A stretch of DNA of 64,000 nucleotides from Meconema thalassinum. Its lineage: Eukaryota; Arthropoda; Insecta; Orthoptera; Tettigoniidae. The stretch is from assembly GCA_946902985.2 (NCBI GenBank), contig OX336391.1, forward strand, positions 148,379,545 to 148,443,544, read 5' to 3'. A program made the position numbers and the translations under genes. The notes below the pieces were generated by a model. The model did not search any database. It had not been told where the DNA came from and was given only the letters and a program-made list of their open reading frames with translations. Below are positions 42,545-54,473 of this stretch, one piece after another; position 1 is the first letter of the stretch, and every line of letters begins with the position of its first letter.

Positions 42545-42550
42545 CACTGA
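42545..42550. other. Polinton target-site duplication, right copy
   Basis: CACTGA, one mismatch from CGCTGA at 24,909-24,914. Both lie within the R2-like ORF. Confidence 0.8.
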
Positions 42551-45500
42551 TCTTCCTTCAGATGACAAAGATGTAAATATATCGCCGGAAGCACTCGTAG
42601 AACCAGTGCGGAAAAAAACTTGAAGATTAATTTGGGAAGGCTCTCATAGAATTTGAAGGGACTGATCCAATAGAGCGGCCCATGATCACGAACCAACATT
42701 GCTCTAAGAAACTTGCTACCGCTGTTGTAACAATGAACGACATTCTCTCTCAGCATCTGTCCCAGAAATCATATTGTTTAAACCATGTTCAGACTGCAAT
42801 TTACGCTGGAGCGATAGCTGTGATACGTGTGACAGGAGGTAGATTATGGCGACCTAAATACGCCTCAGGTCGATAGAAGAAGATGCCAGCTTGGGAGATA
42901 CGTTTACGAAAGTCTGTTGATGAACTGAGAGTAAATATTGGAAGAATGCATCAGTATGTTGCAGGCACTAGAAGTAAGAAAGTTGTTCAATGTGTTCAAA
43001 TGTTGAGTCATACGAAGAGTAAACATGCAAAGTACAATCCTTCGAACCGTAGCCCCCTTGAGATCCTAGACACATTAAAGCAACAACTTGAGGCAAAGGC
43101 ACAGAGATTTCGTCGATATAAAGAATCGAACGAACGAAAGCAACAGAACAAGCTATTTGTTACCAATGAGAAACGGTTCTATAGGAATCTTGACTATCCT
43201 GGAACACAGATGGGCAGTTCACCGCAAAAAGAAGAGGTAGAGAACTTCTGGTCTTCCCTATGGTCGAATGCTGGAGATTATAACAGCAACGCTAAATGGA
43301 TTTCGGAGGAAGAGGAAAGAATATCAGAAATTGACACGATGAATGACTCTTCTGTATCAACTGAAGAAGTGACCTGTATGGTTAAGGAGACCCAAAATTG
43401 GAAAGCGGTTGGACCAGACAACATCCACAACTTTTGGATCAAACGTTTTACTTGCACTCATGAGCATCTTGCCCGCTGCTACACAGATTTCATCCAAAAT
43501 CCACAACTTATCCCCTCTTACTTGATGCGAGGTAAAACATATCTTCTGCCAAAAGGTGATAGAACCAATGATCCTTCCAAATATCGACCTATCACCTGTC
43601 TATGCAACCTGTATAAGATATTTACATCTTGCATTGCACGTAAGATTTATGAACACACAAATCTTCATAACATCCTGGCTGAGGAGCAGAAGGGGTGCAT
43701 GAAGAAGTCTCAAGGTTGCAAAAAACAACTTGTAATCGATGCAGTTACTATGGAACAAGCAGGAAAGATCATGCGTAACCTCTACATGACCTTTATTGAT
43801 TACAAGAAAGCTTTTGATTCAGTGCCACATTCCTGGTTAATCCAAACCCTGAAGATATATAAAGTTGATCCTGCCATCATTATAAGTCTGCAACATATGA
43901 TGTCTCATTGGGGGACCAACTTATTAATGTCAAATGGAGACACATGTATGGAATCGGGATTTATTCAAATCAAAAGGGGTATCCTTCAGGGTGACAGCTT
44001 GGGCCCTCTATGGTTCTGTTTGGCGCTCAATCCGCTATCATCATTGCTGAACAATGCAAAGTGTGGTTTTCCAATTAAGCACCATGGTATAGTGAAATAC
44101 AAAAATTCTCATTTGATGTACATGGATGACATTAAACTGTATGCATCCTCTGAGAAACACATCGACAATCTAATTGCAATAACTGCTTCATTTTCCTCTG
44201 ATATTGGTATGTCCTTCGGATTAGATAAGTGTCGCACCCTCACCATTCGGCGTGGAAAATTAGAGGCCCGAGCATTTCAACTTGATGACGGTTGTTTCAT
44301 AAAGGCTATGGAAGGTAATGAGACCTACAAATATCTTGGTCTCCTGCAATCTAATCGAATTGATCATAAAGGTATTAAGGATAGAACCGTAGCTATCTAC
44401 AATCAACGCCTTAACAAAATTTTAAAATCAAAGTTGTATGGAAAGAGCACCTTTAAGGCTATTAATACCTGTGCTATTCCTGCTATGACATACACTTTCG
44501 GTATTATCAAATGGACGCAGACTGACTTGGAGAACATCCTAATTAGGACACGTACCGTCTTAACAAAACACAGATGTCTCCACCCTAAGTCAGCTGTTGA
44601 GCGATTGACAATCCCGCGCCAAAGAGGTGGACGAGGGCTTACGGACATTATCCAATTGCATGCAAGGCAAGTGAGGAACCTTCAGAGATATTTTCTGGAC
44701 AGACATGACTCACCCATACATCAAGCCACTGTGAAGGCAGATGACAAGTGCACACCGCTGGATCTTCTTCACGTAAGGGATATACAGTTAGCCACTGATG
44801 AGGAATGTTCAGTCATCAAGCTTCAGCAGTGGACGCAGAAATCTCTGCACGGTCGTCATCCGTATGATCTCAACCAGAAACATGTCGACATTGATGCGTC
44901 GAACAGCTGGTTGACTCATGCGGACCTATTCACTGAGACTGAAGGATTCATGGTTGCAATCCAGGATCAAGTTGTGGCTACCAAAAATTATCTTAAATAT
45001 ATAGTTAAGGCAAATATTCAGGATGATAAATGCCGAAGATGCCAACTAGAACCGGAAACAATTCAGCATATCACAGGAGGCTGCCAAGCAATCTCCTGTA
45101 CTGATTACTTGAAAAGGCACAACCAAGTGGCCAAAATAATGCACCTACACCTTGCACAAAAGCACTTATTATCTGAAAATACTTTGCCTTACTATCAGTA
45201 TGTTCCTGATGCCGTTTTGGAAAATAGTAGTCACAAGTTGTTATGGGACCGATCAGTTATTACTGATAAAACCATACCAGCAAACCGGCCAGATATCGTT
45301 CTTGTGGACAAGGTGCAGAAGAGATCCTTCCTCATTGATATTGCAGTGCCCAATTCCCATAATCTGCAACAAACCTGCTGTGATAAGATCACCAAATATC
45401 TGCCCTTGGCTGATGAAATACGGCAAATGTGGAGACAGGAAAGTGTAGTGGTTCTGCCCATAGTCATTTCTTCTACCCGCATCGTCCCTAAATCGTTGGC

Positions 45501-45612
45501 TCGCAATCTGGAAATATTGGGAATACATCCCGGTCTACATATCACCATGCAGAAGGCCGTCATCTTGGAGACCTGTTCCATTGTTCGATCGTTTCTCAAC
45601 GTGCCACCTTAA
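42551..45612 (+). pseudogene. R2-like reverse transcriptase-endonuclease, main part
   Basis: This continues the ORF interrupted at 24,914. A degenerate stretch of about 330 bases (one frame change at an A7 run near 42,613-42,619, a TAA at about 42,628, and a TAG at 42,874-42,876) leads to a 909-codon ORF from ATG 42,883. The RT has NWKAVGPDNIHNFWIKRF, RPITCLCNLYKIFTSC, TFIDYKKAFDSVPHSW, RGILQGDSLGPLWFCLAL and the catalytic YMDD (about residue 412). At about 715 is a CCHC finger (CRRCQLEPETIQHITGGC), then the restriction-like endonuclease with RPDIVLVDK and FLIDIAVP (about 800-825). This combination is typical of the R2/R4 class with site preference. Confidence 0.9.
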
Positions 45613-45716
45613 GAGAATTAGCCATACCGTCTTGCAAACAAGACGAAGATATGCTGATATGTCCCACTTACGTGGTGAAATGAATGTGATAACAATAATA
45701 ATAATAATAATAATAA
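45613..45716 (+). other. 3' UTR and (AAT)n tail of R2-like element
   Basis: About 80 bases of UTR (CCATACCGTCTTGCAAACAA) end in GATAACAATAATAATAATAA. Because the neighbouring SINE also ends in ATT repeats in the opposite direction, the two tails meet head to head. Confidence 0.6.
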
Positions 45717-45930
45717 TGTTATTGGTTTTACGTCCCTTTTAACTACTGCGCTTTTAGAGACGCTGGTGTGCCGGAATTTTGCCCCGAAGGGGATCTTAAA
45801 CCTACCAGTAACTCTACTGACACGGCTCTCTCGAATTTGCGCACCCTTAAATGACAGCGCTAGGATTCGATCCTTCAACCTTGGGCACAGTAGGTGAGAA
45901 CGTTACCGCTGCGCCACGCAGCAAGTCACA
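45717..45930 (-). mobile_element. tRNA-derived SINE, tail-to-tail with the R2-like element
   Basis: On minus the head is GCTGCGTGGCGCAGCGGTAA (box A) and AGGATCGAATCCTAGCGC (box B). The body has CGGTTTTCGG-like phrases in diverged form and ends near AAAACCAATAAC next to the (ATT)n run. It resembles a widespread arthropod SINE body (reading on plus: TTGGTTTTACGTCCCTTTTA, then GCCGGAATTTTGCCCCGAAG). Confidence 0.75.
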
Positions 45931-46020
45931 CACTAGTACAGCCATCACAATAACACAGGTTCACACACACCCAAATATTGAGGGCTGCATGACCACCATG
46001 TCGCGAAGCTCCTAAAATAA
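45925..46020 (+). repeat. Shared SINE 3' module
   Basis: ACACACTAGTACAGCCATCA, then GGGCTGCATGACCACCATGTCGC-like sequence and CTCCTAAA. The same module ends SINEs at 3,705-3,825, 56,250-56,350, 62,010-62,110 and 63,175-63,235, and on minus at 13,710-13,790. Confidence 0.6.
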
Positions 46021-46698
46021 GCAACAGCAATGCTTTTTAAATAAGAAAACTCGGCGCTCTGTGGAATAGTAACTATCAGAGTTTAACAGCAGTATTAGCC
46101 GTAAGACCATTATCCTAGTTACCAAGCGTATGTGAGACATGCAAGCAGTACCACAAATAAATGTGCTGTGCTCTGTTATTGGTGTTAGAACAAAGGAAAG
46201 TCGTGGTGTATATTTTATCAGACGCTAAGGAAATAAAGGAAGCGTTCTTTCGATTACTTACAAAGTGAGACGATCTCAAAGAATTAGAAAGGAGAAGTAT
46301 CAGCCAGGGACACAGAAAAGAGGCCGCTGTGCCCCTATGGACCACTTTGTCTCTTCTCTGACTGTTACTGTGAACTTCGTGACTCCACTCCCCATGGAGC
46401 AAGTAAGAGCAAAATATTGATCTTTGTCACGTTACCATCACTGTGCCCTGACCATGCCCGTACAAAATATATATCCTAGTTTACAATGGAATATTCCTCC
46501 CTGGTGGACCGTCATGTCGTGCTGCGAACTACTGCCCTACTACATTGAAAACACCCTACAGCATAGCTCAGTGCGTTAAATCATGCAGCACGACTGCAGG
46601 GTGAGCTGAAGGTCCGGAGCGTCACATATTTTATATGTATTTAAAAAAATAGATATTTATATTTAGAGTTAGTGGTATGTGTAAGTTAGTTGTAAGTG
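46021..46698. other. Unassigned DNA left of LTR element
   Basis: No coding similarity was found. A weak tRNA-like phrase (CATAGCTCAGTGCGTTAAAT) lies at about 46,562. The left LTR begins at 46,699. Confidence 0.4.
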
Positions 46699-47082
46699 TG
46701 TAACAGTTTTGCTAGCCCACACGTTGAGCGACAAGTGTAACGTCATTTAGTGCCCCATGTTGGTAGCGACAAATGTAACTGTTTGGCTGCCCCTAACTGT
46801 TGGGTGATAAATGTAACTGTTTACCTTTGCCTAAGCTATGTTGTTTTAATGGGCGCCAAGACCTCAACGCAATGTTGAAATCTAAATTTGTATTTAACAA
46901 CGTCTAGCTCTGGTAGAACACCTTCAAGAATCTATTCACTCAGATCGTGGTATGATTTGATCATTAACCCAACAAACAATTGTATCAGGAGAAGGAATTG
47001 GTCTATATCTAATGCTACCTACTGAAAGCAAAGATTGCATTGTAAAAGAATTGAATTTATTATATAAAACAAGAATAGCAAA

Positions 47083-47120
<38 letters not shown>

Positions 47121-48108
47121 GTATAAAATTTAAATTGGAGCGTTGCGATTTTAATATTACCGATAGAAAATTACGTGAAAACGGAGTCTGATAAATTATT
47201 GATTTTACTCTTATTCCCAAGTTATGAAGTTACTGAAATATGAAATATAAAACAAAGAGAAACGAGAGATTGCGTATTTCTGCGTCATTCGCGCTTACCA
47301 CTGGAAATTGCCAAAGCATTTCCCTCGTACTGGATGATGCTGTGTGCTTCCCACAGTCTCCTGGACGCCGTCATCTCCGTCGACATCCGACGACACACTT
47401 GTAGATTTGGCGACTCCATGGTCCCAACGTCGGAGCCATACCCTCGTACAACCACACTGGCTAAGCTTTAAACAGATAGTTCTCCACTCCACGGAACATC
47501 GGGGCGACTCCCGCGTGCAAACATACTCGGCAAGTTCTACACAGATTGTCCTCGTTCCACGGCGCGCCGAACGATACATGCACACGTCGCATCCCCACTC
47601 TACAGCCGACTTCCAGCTTACGTGGTCTCCACTGATTGGCTGCTCCCCATGCGCCACATCCCCACTCTGGCTCATTACACTCCGCGGGAGGGAGAAGTCG
47701 ATTTCCGTTCCAACTATTCGCCTTTTCTTGACGCTGCGACCCAAGCTTGCGTAATACTTCTTGACAAGAATCAGCCCGTATCTGAATTTCCAGTGAGTCA
47801 TGTCTCTCGATATACCCTAACTGACGAAACTCCGTTAAATTCCGTAATCACATAACTTTCTATGATATTGTCGTTCGTAATAATTTGCTTGATAGCGTTT
47901 TCTAAGACATAGAAAACCTATCTGTATGCTTATAATTTTTATAAAATGCTCCGAAAATATCTTAATAATAATTATAATAAATTAATAATAATAATAAATT
48001 AACATGAAAAATTCTCTTGGCTGAACAATTTGCCGCGTAAATAAATATAGAATGGCTTTCTACTGACTTATGCCAGTGGCATGAAAACCCCTCGAAAAAC
48101 ACGTTACA
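46699..48108 (-). repeat. LTR (3' copy by transcription)
   Basis: On minus the LTR starts TGTAACGTG and ends CTGTTACA, giving the usual TG...CA. It includes an (AAT)n run at 47,087-47,120. An open minus frame of 168 codons at 47,295-47,801 is found in both LTRs but has no family resemblance and is probably chance. The transcription-sense 3' end carries three diverged copies of a GTTACATTTATC-like motif. Confidence 0.93.
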
Positions 48109-49369
48109 TATTCGCCTCGGATCATCGGATGATTTACCGTGACGACGGTCCATTATCCGATTATCCCAGACACGTTAATAATCCCCAACCAAAATACATA
48201 TTACATAAATGAAATCACCCTAAATTACAGATATATACACTCATAATTTTTCTTTACGCACTTTGCGTCAAAGTTTGTTGTCACTATAGATTGCACTTTA
48301 CAACCAGTCCAATGTTTTACATATAGAATAGTGTTTCACGGATATTTCCGCCTCTCAAATTTCTCTATGTTGGAAAAATAGACATAATTAATGTGTGAGC
48401 ACTATGTATTTATGATGTCATATCACACGCATTGAAGGTGTTCTGATATATTTATATCACCATAGAACTTCCTAATTTCACTGGAGGTCCCTTCCTTATG
48501 GTGAAATTTTAATCTCACTTATCACTGAGCACACGATCACACTATTGTGGCAGCGCCTCGTGACCATAATACTTAATCTCTCTTTAAAGTGGATTAAATT
48601 AATATTGACTTCTGAAAAAAACAGTAAATGCGCATTACATATAACACCAAATATTTCTGTGCCGTAATCGCCCTGTCTTGTTAAGTTCCCGTAGACCATA
48701 TTCTACTTAATACTAGTTCTCAATACAGACCAGTTCTCCTCACACAAATAATACCATTGTACAAATTACCTTAAATTACACATTTACAAATCTTACATGG
48801 CGAGGCCGTAAACAGAAATCACGTGTGCTGATATGTATGAGTTTCATGAAGGACTGTCTCGCCTTCTGATGGCCCATCTTTTGCCTCGTGGACGCCTTAA
48901 GCAAAAATACCCTGTCCAAGCGCTCACCCATCTCTTGGAGGCAAATGGGAATTCACCAGCGCTACCAAATTCTGGCCTTGGTGTATCGAGACATTTTAGT
49001 GCTCAAGAGCATCCGACAATCCCGTCATATTTCCCTGTACCTTAAAAACTCTCATTTACTTACATACTACCCCCCTGTGTGACTTCTGATACGCCTGCCT
49101 GGAAGACCATCTCCTCCCACGCACCAAATACCACACTTACTCATTTGATAGGCTGGCTCGCCAGCTAAACACACTCGCTTTATGACACATATTTTCGTAG
49201 ACAATGTATATTATACGTCCCGTATAATCTGTTTCCCTCACTATTCTCCAGCACATATGCTGTTTTGCCAATACGTTTGGAAACTATAAACGGGCCCTCG
49301 TAGAGATAAAAAGAACTTGGACATGACTTTCTCTAGCTTATTTGACTGTTTCGGCACTCTAAGTAAGAC
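48109..49369 (-). other. 3' internal region of Gypsy element with pol C-terminus remnant
   Basis: Downstream of the TGA at 49,370 the pol frame stays open for about 47 codons (VLLRVPKQSNKLEK and on), the usual chromodomain-preceding GPY-like region, before further disruption. Between about 48,109 and 49,200 there is no recognisable ORF; the 3' end just before the LTR has a purine-rich GATCCGAGGCG on minus that could serve as polypurine tract. Confidence 0.5.
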
Positions 49370-52300
49370 TCAGTCTCCCGGCTCGAATAGGTCAAATTTA
49401 GTTCCTTTTTGTTGGCGAATTCTCTTTTGTGCTGATTTAGATAAATTCTGTTTCGCCAACTGGACAATGTATTCCATCCCCGGTTGCTTACCCTCATTTA
49501 ATCCCAACACCCTCGCTAGTTCATTTTGTGGTCTTTTTCCGAAGTGAACTTCGTATGGCGTCAATTTCGTGCTCTCATGCTGGACAGAATTCAGCCAAGT
49601 CTCGACCTTGGGAAGATGTCCAACCCAGGCCGTATGCTTGTCATGCACTAGAGTCCGAAAAAGACGAGCCACTACCCTTAATGGACGCTCTGCAGAATTA
49701 CCCTGAGGGTACCTTACAGAGGAATGAACGTGTGTTATACCAGCTTCCTGCATACTGGTTCTCCATTTCTTTGCAGTAAACTGTGGTCCACTGTCAGATA
49801 GTATCCTGAGAGGAATGCCAAACTCAGGTACATACTTATTAATGATCAGACGGTTACACGCTAGTCCCGTGGCTTTCCTTAGCGGATATAGCTTGACATA
49901 CTTACTAAAAGCGTCAATAACTATAAAAATGTACTCGTAGCCGTACTGTCCTTTAACGATCGGGCCAAATAAATCCACACACAGTAGTTCGCCGGGACTA
50001 CTGGTGAGAACTGCAGATCTCTCCCCCACTAAATATTTAACTGGATATTTACTCCTTTGACAGGTGTCACACTTAGCTAAAATCCTCCTAACGTCCCTTC
50101 CCATTTTACTCCAAATGAAGTCACGACCAATTTCATAGAAGACCTTGGCAGCACCAAAGTGACCTAATTCCCTATGAATGAACCAAATTAGCTCCTCCTG
50201 CAAAGTGGCAGGAACACATATTGCCCACCGATTATTCCTACATTTCCTTGCAAGAAGCCCATCCTGCATCTTGTACGTGAACCGTCCTACTTTCACATAC
50301 TCTTCTTCACCTATTTCCAACCTAGCCAGTGGCTCCTTTAACTTAACGTCATCACGTTGCTCCACTAGCATATTTCTCAGTATCTGTAACGATGCCCTGT
50401 TTCTACTGTCCACACATGCACATATTAAAATACCGTCCTCTGCTTTAACCACAGGATAATCCCTACATAAATTAGTGTCCCTCGATAGCATGTCTGAAAG
50501 AATGTTATCTTTACCTTTAATATATTTTACTGTGAATTCGTATTCCTGCAGAGCAAGAATCCACCTACTAACTCTGTTAGAACTGAGTTTACAAGTCCTC
50601 ATATATAGTAATGCATGGTGATCTGTATGGATCTCAAATTTCCCCCCTACTAAATACATTCTAAATTTCCCTAAACTGAAAACAATACCTAAAAGCTCTA
50701 ACTCAGTAATCGTGTATCTTTTCTCTGCTGCTGTCAGTCCTCGCGAGGCTAAAGATACAATGCACAGATTACCCTCATCATCTTTCTGACATAATACTCC
50801 AGCAATGCCTATATGTGAAGCATCTGTCATAACCACATATTACTTATCTTTTAACGGATATTTCAGCACTACAGCTTTCTCAAAACCTTCCTTCAGCGCT
50901 CTAAAAGCCTGATCATGCTTGGACTCCCATCTCCACCGAGTCCCACTTTTAAGCAATTCCCTGAATGGTTCTACCAACCCTGAGTATTTAAGAACGAACC
51001 TCCTGAAAAAGTTGCAAATTCCCAGGTAAGTTTTTAACTGTTTAACATTCTGTGGCACCTCTGCGTTAAGTATCTTATTAACCCTACTTTCTTCTGGTGT
51101 TACACCTCTACTCGACACTCTAGGACCTAAAAATGTCACTTCTGACTGACAGAATGACGACTTAGACAGCTTCAAAGTGAACCCTGCCTGATCTAACTTC
51201 TGAAAAACTATATCTAAATGACGTAGATGCTCCTCAAAACTGCGTGAACTAATTACCATATCATCTATGTAAAAGGTTACAAACTCTCCTGTTTCATCCC
51301 CTAATGCGATGTTTAAAGCCCTAATTAAAGCTGCTGAACTACTCTTTAACCCATAAGGTGTTCTACAAAATTGATAAAGGTTATATTTATGACTAAAAGC
51401 TGTAAATGGTCTATCTTCGTACATAAGTGGCACTTGCCAAAAACTGGAACTCAAATCTTCACAAGTGAAATACTTCTTCCCCTCAAATGTTTGCATTAAT
51501 TCCTCTATTGACATACATTTCAGCTGATCTGAACTAATTCTACTGTTAACCAAACGAGCGTCTAAACAAATACGAACCGTGCCGTCGGTCTTGGGTACCG
51601 TGATCAAAGAATTAACATACGGACTGTTAGAGTGCTCAATAATCCCATCTTCAAGCATCTGGTTAATTTGTGCCTCAACTGCACTCTGATAAGCGAAAGG
51701 TACAGGATATCTATGTCCTGTGAATACTGACCTATCATTAACGTTCAATGAATGTGTATAGCAATTGGCCATACCAATGCGATCCTCAAAAACTCTCCTA
51801 TTACACAATAATACGTCATAGAGCCGAACACATTGTTCCACCTCTATATTTCCCTGAAATGCAGCATCACGTAACGAGTCCTCTAGACTTCCGTTCGTAA
51901 TCACACTGCCCACAAAACATGGAGAACCCCGCTCTACGGCTGGCGATATCTCATTTAAAGTACAAATCACACCTACAATACTACTCCTCTGAATATGGTC
52001 ATTGAACGCTACTTCTACTTCAGAATCTCCCCATTTAAATTTCAAACTCCCTACATCATAACATAAGTTACCAGACACTCTACTTAGCCACTCTGAACCC
52101 AAGATAACACTGAATACTAAATTTGGAATTACAAGGCAAATCTGCTTCTCTACATGATTATTAATTTTAATGTCTACTAAAACTTGCTTAGAAATTACTT
52201 TAGACCTCTTCCCAACAGCTGTGATAACAAAAGTGCTTTTAATTGGCATCTCCTCAAAATTTACTCCAGTTCCTTTCATTTTATCATAAAATGCACTACT

Positions 52301-52390
52301 TATGCAACTCTTCATACAACCACTATCAATTAAAACATCTGTGTACGCCTCGGACACGTTAAATTTAACTATGGGGCTCTTACTAGCCAC
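49370..52390 (-). pseudogene. Gypsy pol: protease, RT, RNase H, integrase (one internal stop)
   Basis: The open frame runs 1,006 codons with TAA at 50,840-50,842 and ends at TGA 49,370-49,372. It begins at a GTG at 52,390 and is open further upstream into the gag end, in a frame different from gag, so it is normally reached by frameshifting. Aspartic protease: DVLIDSGCMKS (about 18-28). RT: FTCEDLSSSFWQVPLMYEDR and the catalytic YIDD (FVTFYIDDMVISS, about 375). RNase H begins VMTDASHIGIAGVLC after the stop. Integrase: HHCC finger (FIHRELGHFG, CDTCQRSK), and the triad in CVDLFGPI, ILSDSGPQF and NSAERPLRVV. All active residues are present. Confidence 0.92.
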
Positions 52391-52506
52391 TTCCTGAATA
52401 ATACCTTCATCGTTTAGTTCATGTAATAATTCATTTCTTACATTTAGGTCATAGGGTTCCTGTATAATTGTATGGACAGGGCATGCTACAGACTGAGATT
52501 CTGACC

Positions 52507-54432
52507 TTACTTCGCAGCCTGGTTCGCGTTTAAAGAACCGCTACAGCTGGCCGTAGTACTACTAACTACTGAACTGGTCTGGTTGTTCTGGGCTGTGTTG
52601 TCATTGTTTGGCTGTATATTACTACCACTAGGCTGTCCTCTTCCTTGACCCCTATTCTGGTTGTAATTATTGTCATTATAATTTCTCCCTTGATTTCCCC
52701 TGAAATCATTGTTTCTCCCTTGATTTCCCCTGTAATCATTGTTCCTCCCTTGATTTCCCCTGAAATCATTGTTCCTCCCTTGATACTGATTACCATAGCC
52801 ATTTCCTCTGTTCTGATTTAGCTGATTATTATTATTTCTATTTTGAGCGTTGGCCCCTTCGCCACCGTTCCCTTGAACTTCCTGATGCCTGGCTTCGTTA
52901 GGTCTATTATTATTATTACCCTGGTTCCGATTGAAATTGTCCTCATAACCCCCTCTCCCTAGTGCATCAAATGTGCTTAACAAATTTTCTACTTGTGATA
53001 TTGTCTTTACATTCTGGATACAAGCAGCCTCCTTGATCCTATAGGGAAAGTGCCTAAGTAGCAACCTCACCACATCACTTTCCTCCTTCAACCCATCCAG
53101 ATATTTACACACTAATACCTGCCCTAAAAAGTATTCGGTCATGGTGGAGCTTCCTTTAGGGTTATATTTACCACACACTACTCCCTCACGATGCTGCGAC
53201 TGAATAACCTCATTCCAGAACTTTTCACAGAATTTCATTTTAAAATCATTGATATCAGTAAACTTGTCTCTGTAGACAGCAAACCAATTCCTCGTTTCCC
53301 CCACAAACATTTGTTCTAACATTTCAACTACCTGGCACCACTCAATACTACCATTTTCCAACCTCTCCCCGAATTTATTTTCTATAGTGTTCATGAACTC
53401 CATTGGGCACCCCTGTCGATTGCTGAACTTACCCAGTTCTACCTCCCTGTGTGTGCTATTCACAAAAACTGGCCTATTCTGACTATTTTCTTGCCTGATC
53501 CTAGCTTTTAATTTTAATTCTAATTCTGCGATTTTCTCCTCAGCCTTCCTCTCAATACTGTTTACTGTTAATTTAATGTTTCCTTCTGATTCTTCTACTT
53601 TATCATATAGCTTTGCTTGTTTCTCCTCAATCTTGCTAATGCTCTCTCTATTACTCTCTCTTAAATCATTTACTTCTGCAACTATTTGTGAGTGGACTTT
53701 CTAAATTCTACCCCCCAGCTGTTCCTTAACCTCTTTAGTAGCTACCTGAATTTTGTCAATTTCTCCCCCCAATTGCTTTTTGACCTGCTGTGTTTCCAGT
53801 TGCACTAGTTCTTTTAAATTTTCAGCCTGTGTACTGATTCTAATTTCCAACTCCTCCTGTACTTTTCCTAATTTTCTGTCTACATCTGCAATAATCTCTT
53901 TAGCCTTTTCTTCCATCACCCCCCTGATCTCACCTCTAATCAGTTCGAATTTGTCACTCATTTCCCTACTGTTTTGTTCTAATTTAGCATTTAAAGTTTC
54001 AGTACTCTCTCTATTTTCCCTACTGTTTTGTTCTAATCGGGCGTTTAAAGTTTCATTACTCTCTCTATTTTCCCTACTGTTTTGTTCTAATTTAGCATTT
54101 AAGGCATCTGTATTTTCTTTATTTTCCCTACTGTTTTGTTCTAATTTAGCATTTAAGGCATCACTACTAACTTTGTTCTGATACATGAACTCGAGAAGTA
54201 AAGTTTTTAATTCTGGTTGGCCGCCTACACTCCCTGTTTCAGTATCGGGATTTACCTCCGCTACCCCGGTACTACCATCACTCGACATACTGCTCGTATC
54301 ATCACTCTCCAGTTGATGACCACTTCGTAACCTCATCTGTCTTTCTTTCTCATCCTCCATAATGATATACACTGATACAGACAAATAACCCCCAAAATAC
54401 AGGCACAGAAATATATACCCTTCTCCTTCCAC
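52507..54432 (-). pseudogene. Gypsy gag, interrupted by one amber codon
   Basis: The frame runs from 54,432 to TAA at 52,507-52,509, about 640 codons, with a single in-frame TAG at 53,701-53,703. An initiator ATG likely lies at 54,360 (MEDEKERQMRLRSGHQ) rather than the upstream start. The N-terminal half is coiled coil with a heptad-like repeat (LNAKLEQNSREN, four copies between about 54,000 and 54,170). A capsid-like region (WFAVYRDKFTDINDFKMKFC, LLRHFPYRIKEAACI) follows. The C-terminus is Asn/Gly/Arg-rich with six near-repeats of GRNNDFRGNQ in place of a CCHC knuckle, which would bind RNA. The TAG makes the protein non-functional unless read through. Confidence 0.85.
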
Positions 54433-54473
54433 AAATGTTATTAGGTTTTCAGCCCCAAGTTGTCGGCGACAAG

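Larger units (their letters stand above)
24165..45720 (+). mobile_element. R2-like non-LTR retrotransposon split by a Polinton
   Basis: The element runs 24,165-24,914 and resumes at 42,545-45,720; the middle 17,630 bases are the Polinton. The left part carries a 5' UTR (about 24,165-24,343, with TGCCTAGGGGATGAAAACCC) and the N-terminal coding region. The right part holds the RT, zinc finger and restriction-like endonuclease, then a short 3' UTR ending in an (AAT)n run at about 45,692-45,716. Joining left and right across one copy of the 6-bp target repeat keeps the reading frame, which shows that the two halves were one element. The flanks are not recognisable rDNA, so it is not an R2 at the canonical 28S site. 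Confidence 0.85.

Noticed and set aside
47295..47801. A 168-codon minus ORF present in both LTRs (also 55,055-55,561)
   Set aside because: It is duplicated only because the LTRs are direct repeats. It has no recognised motif, and the plus strand is also open for over 110 codons here, so base composition explains it.
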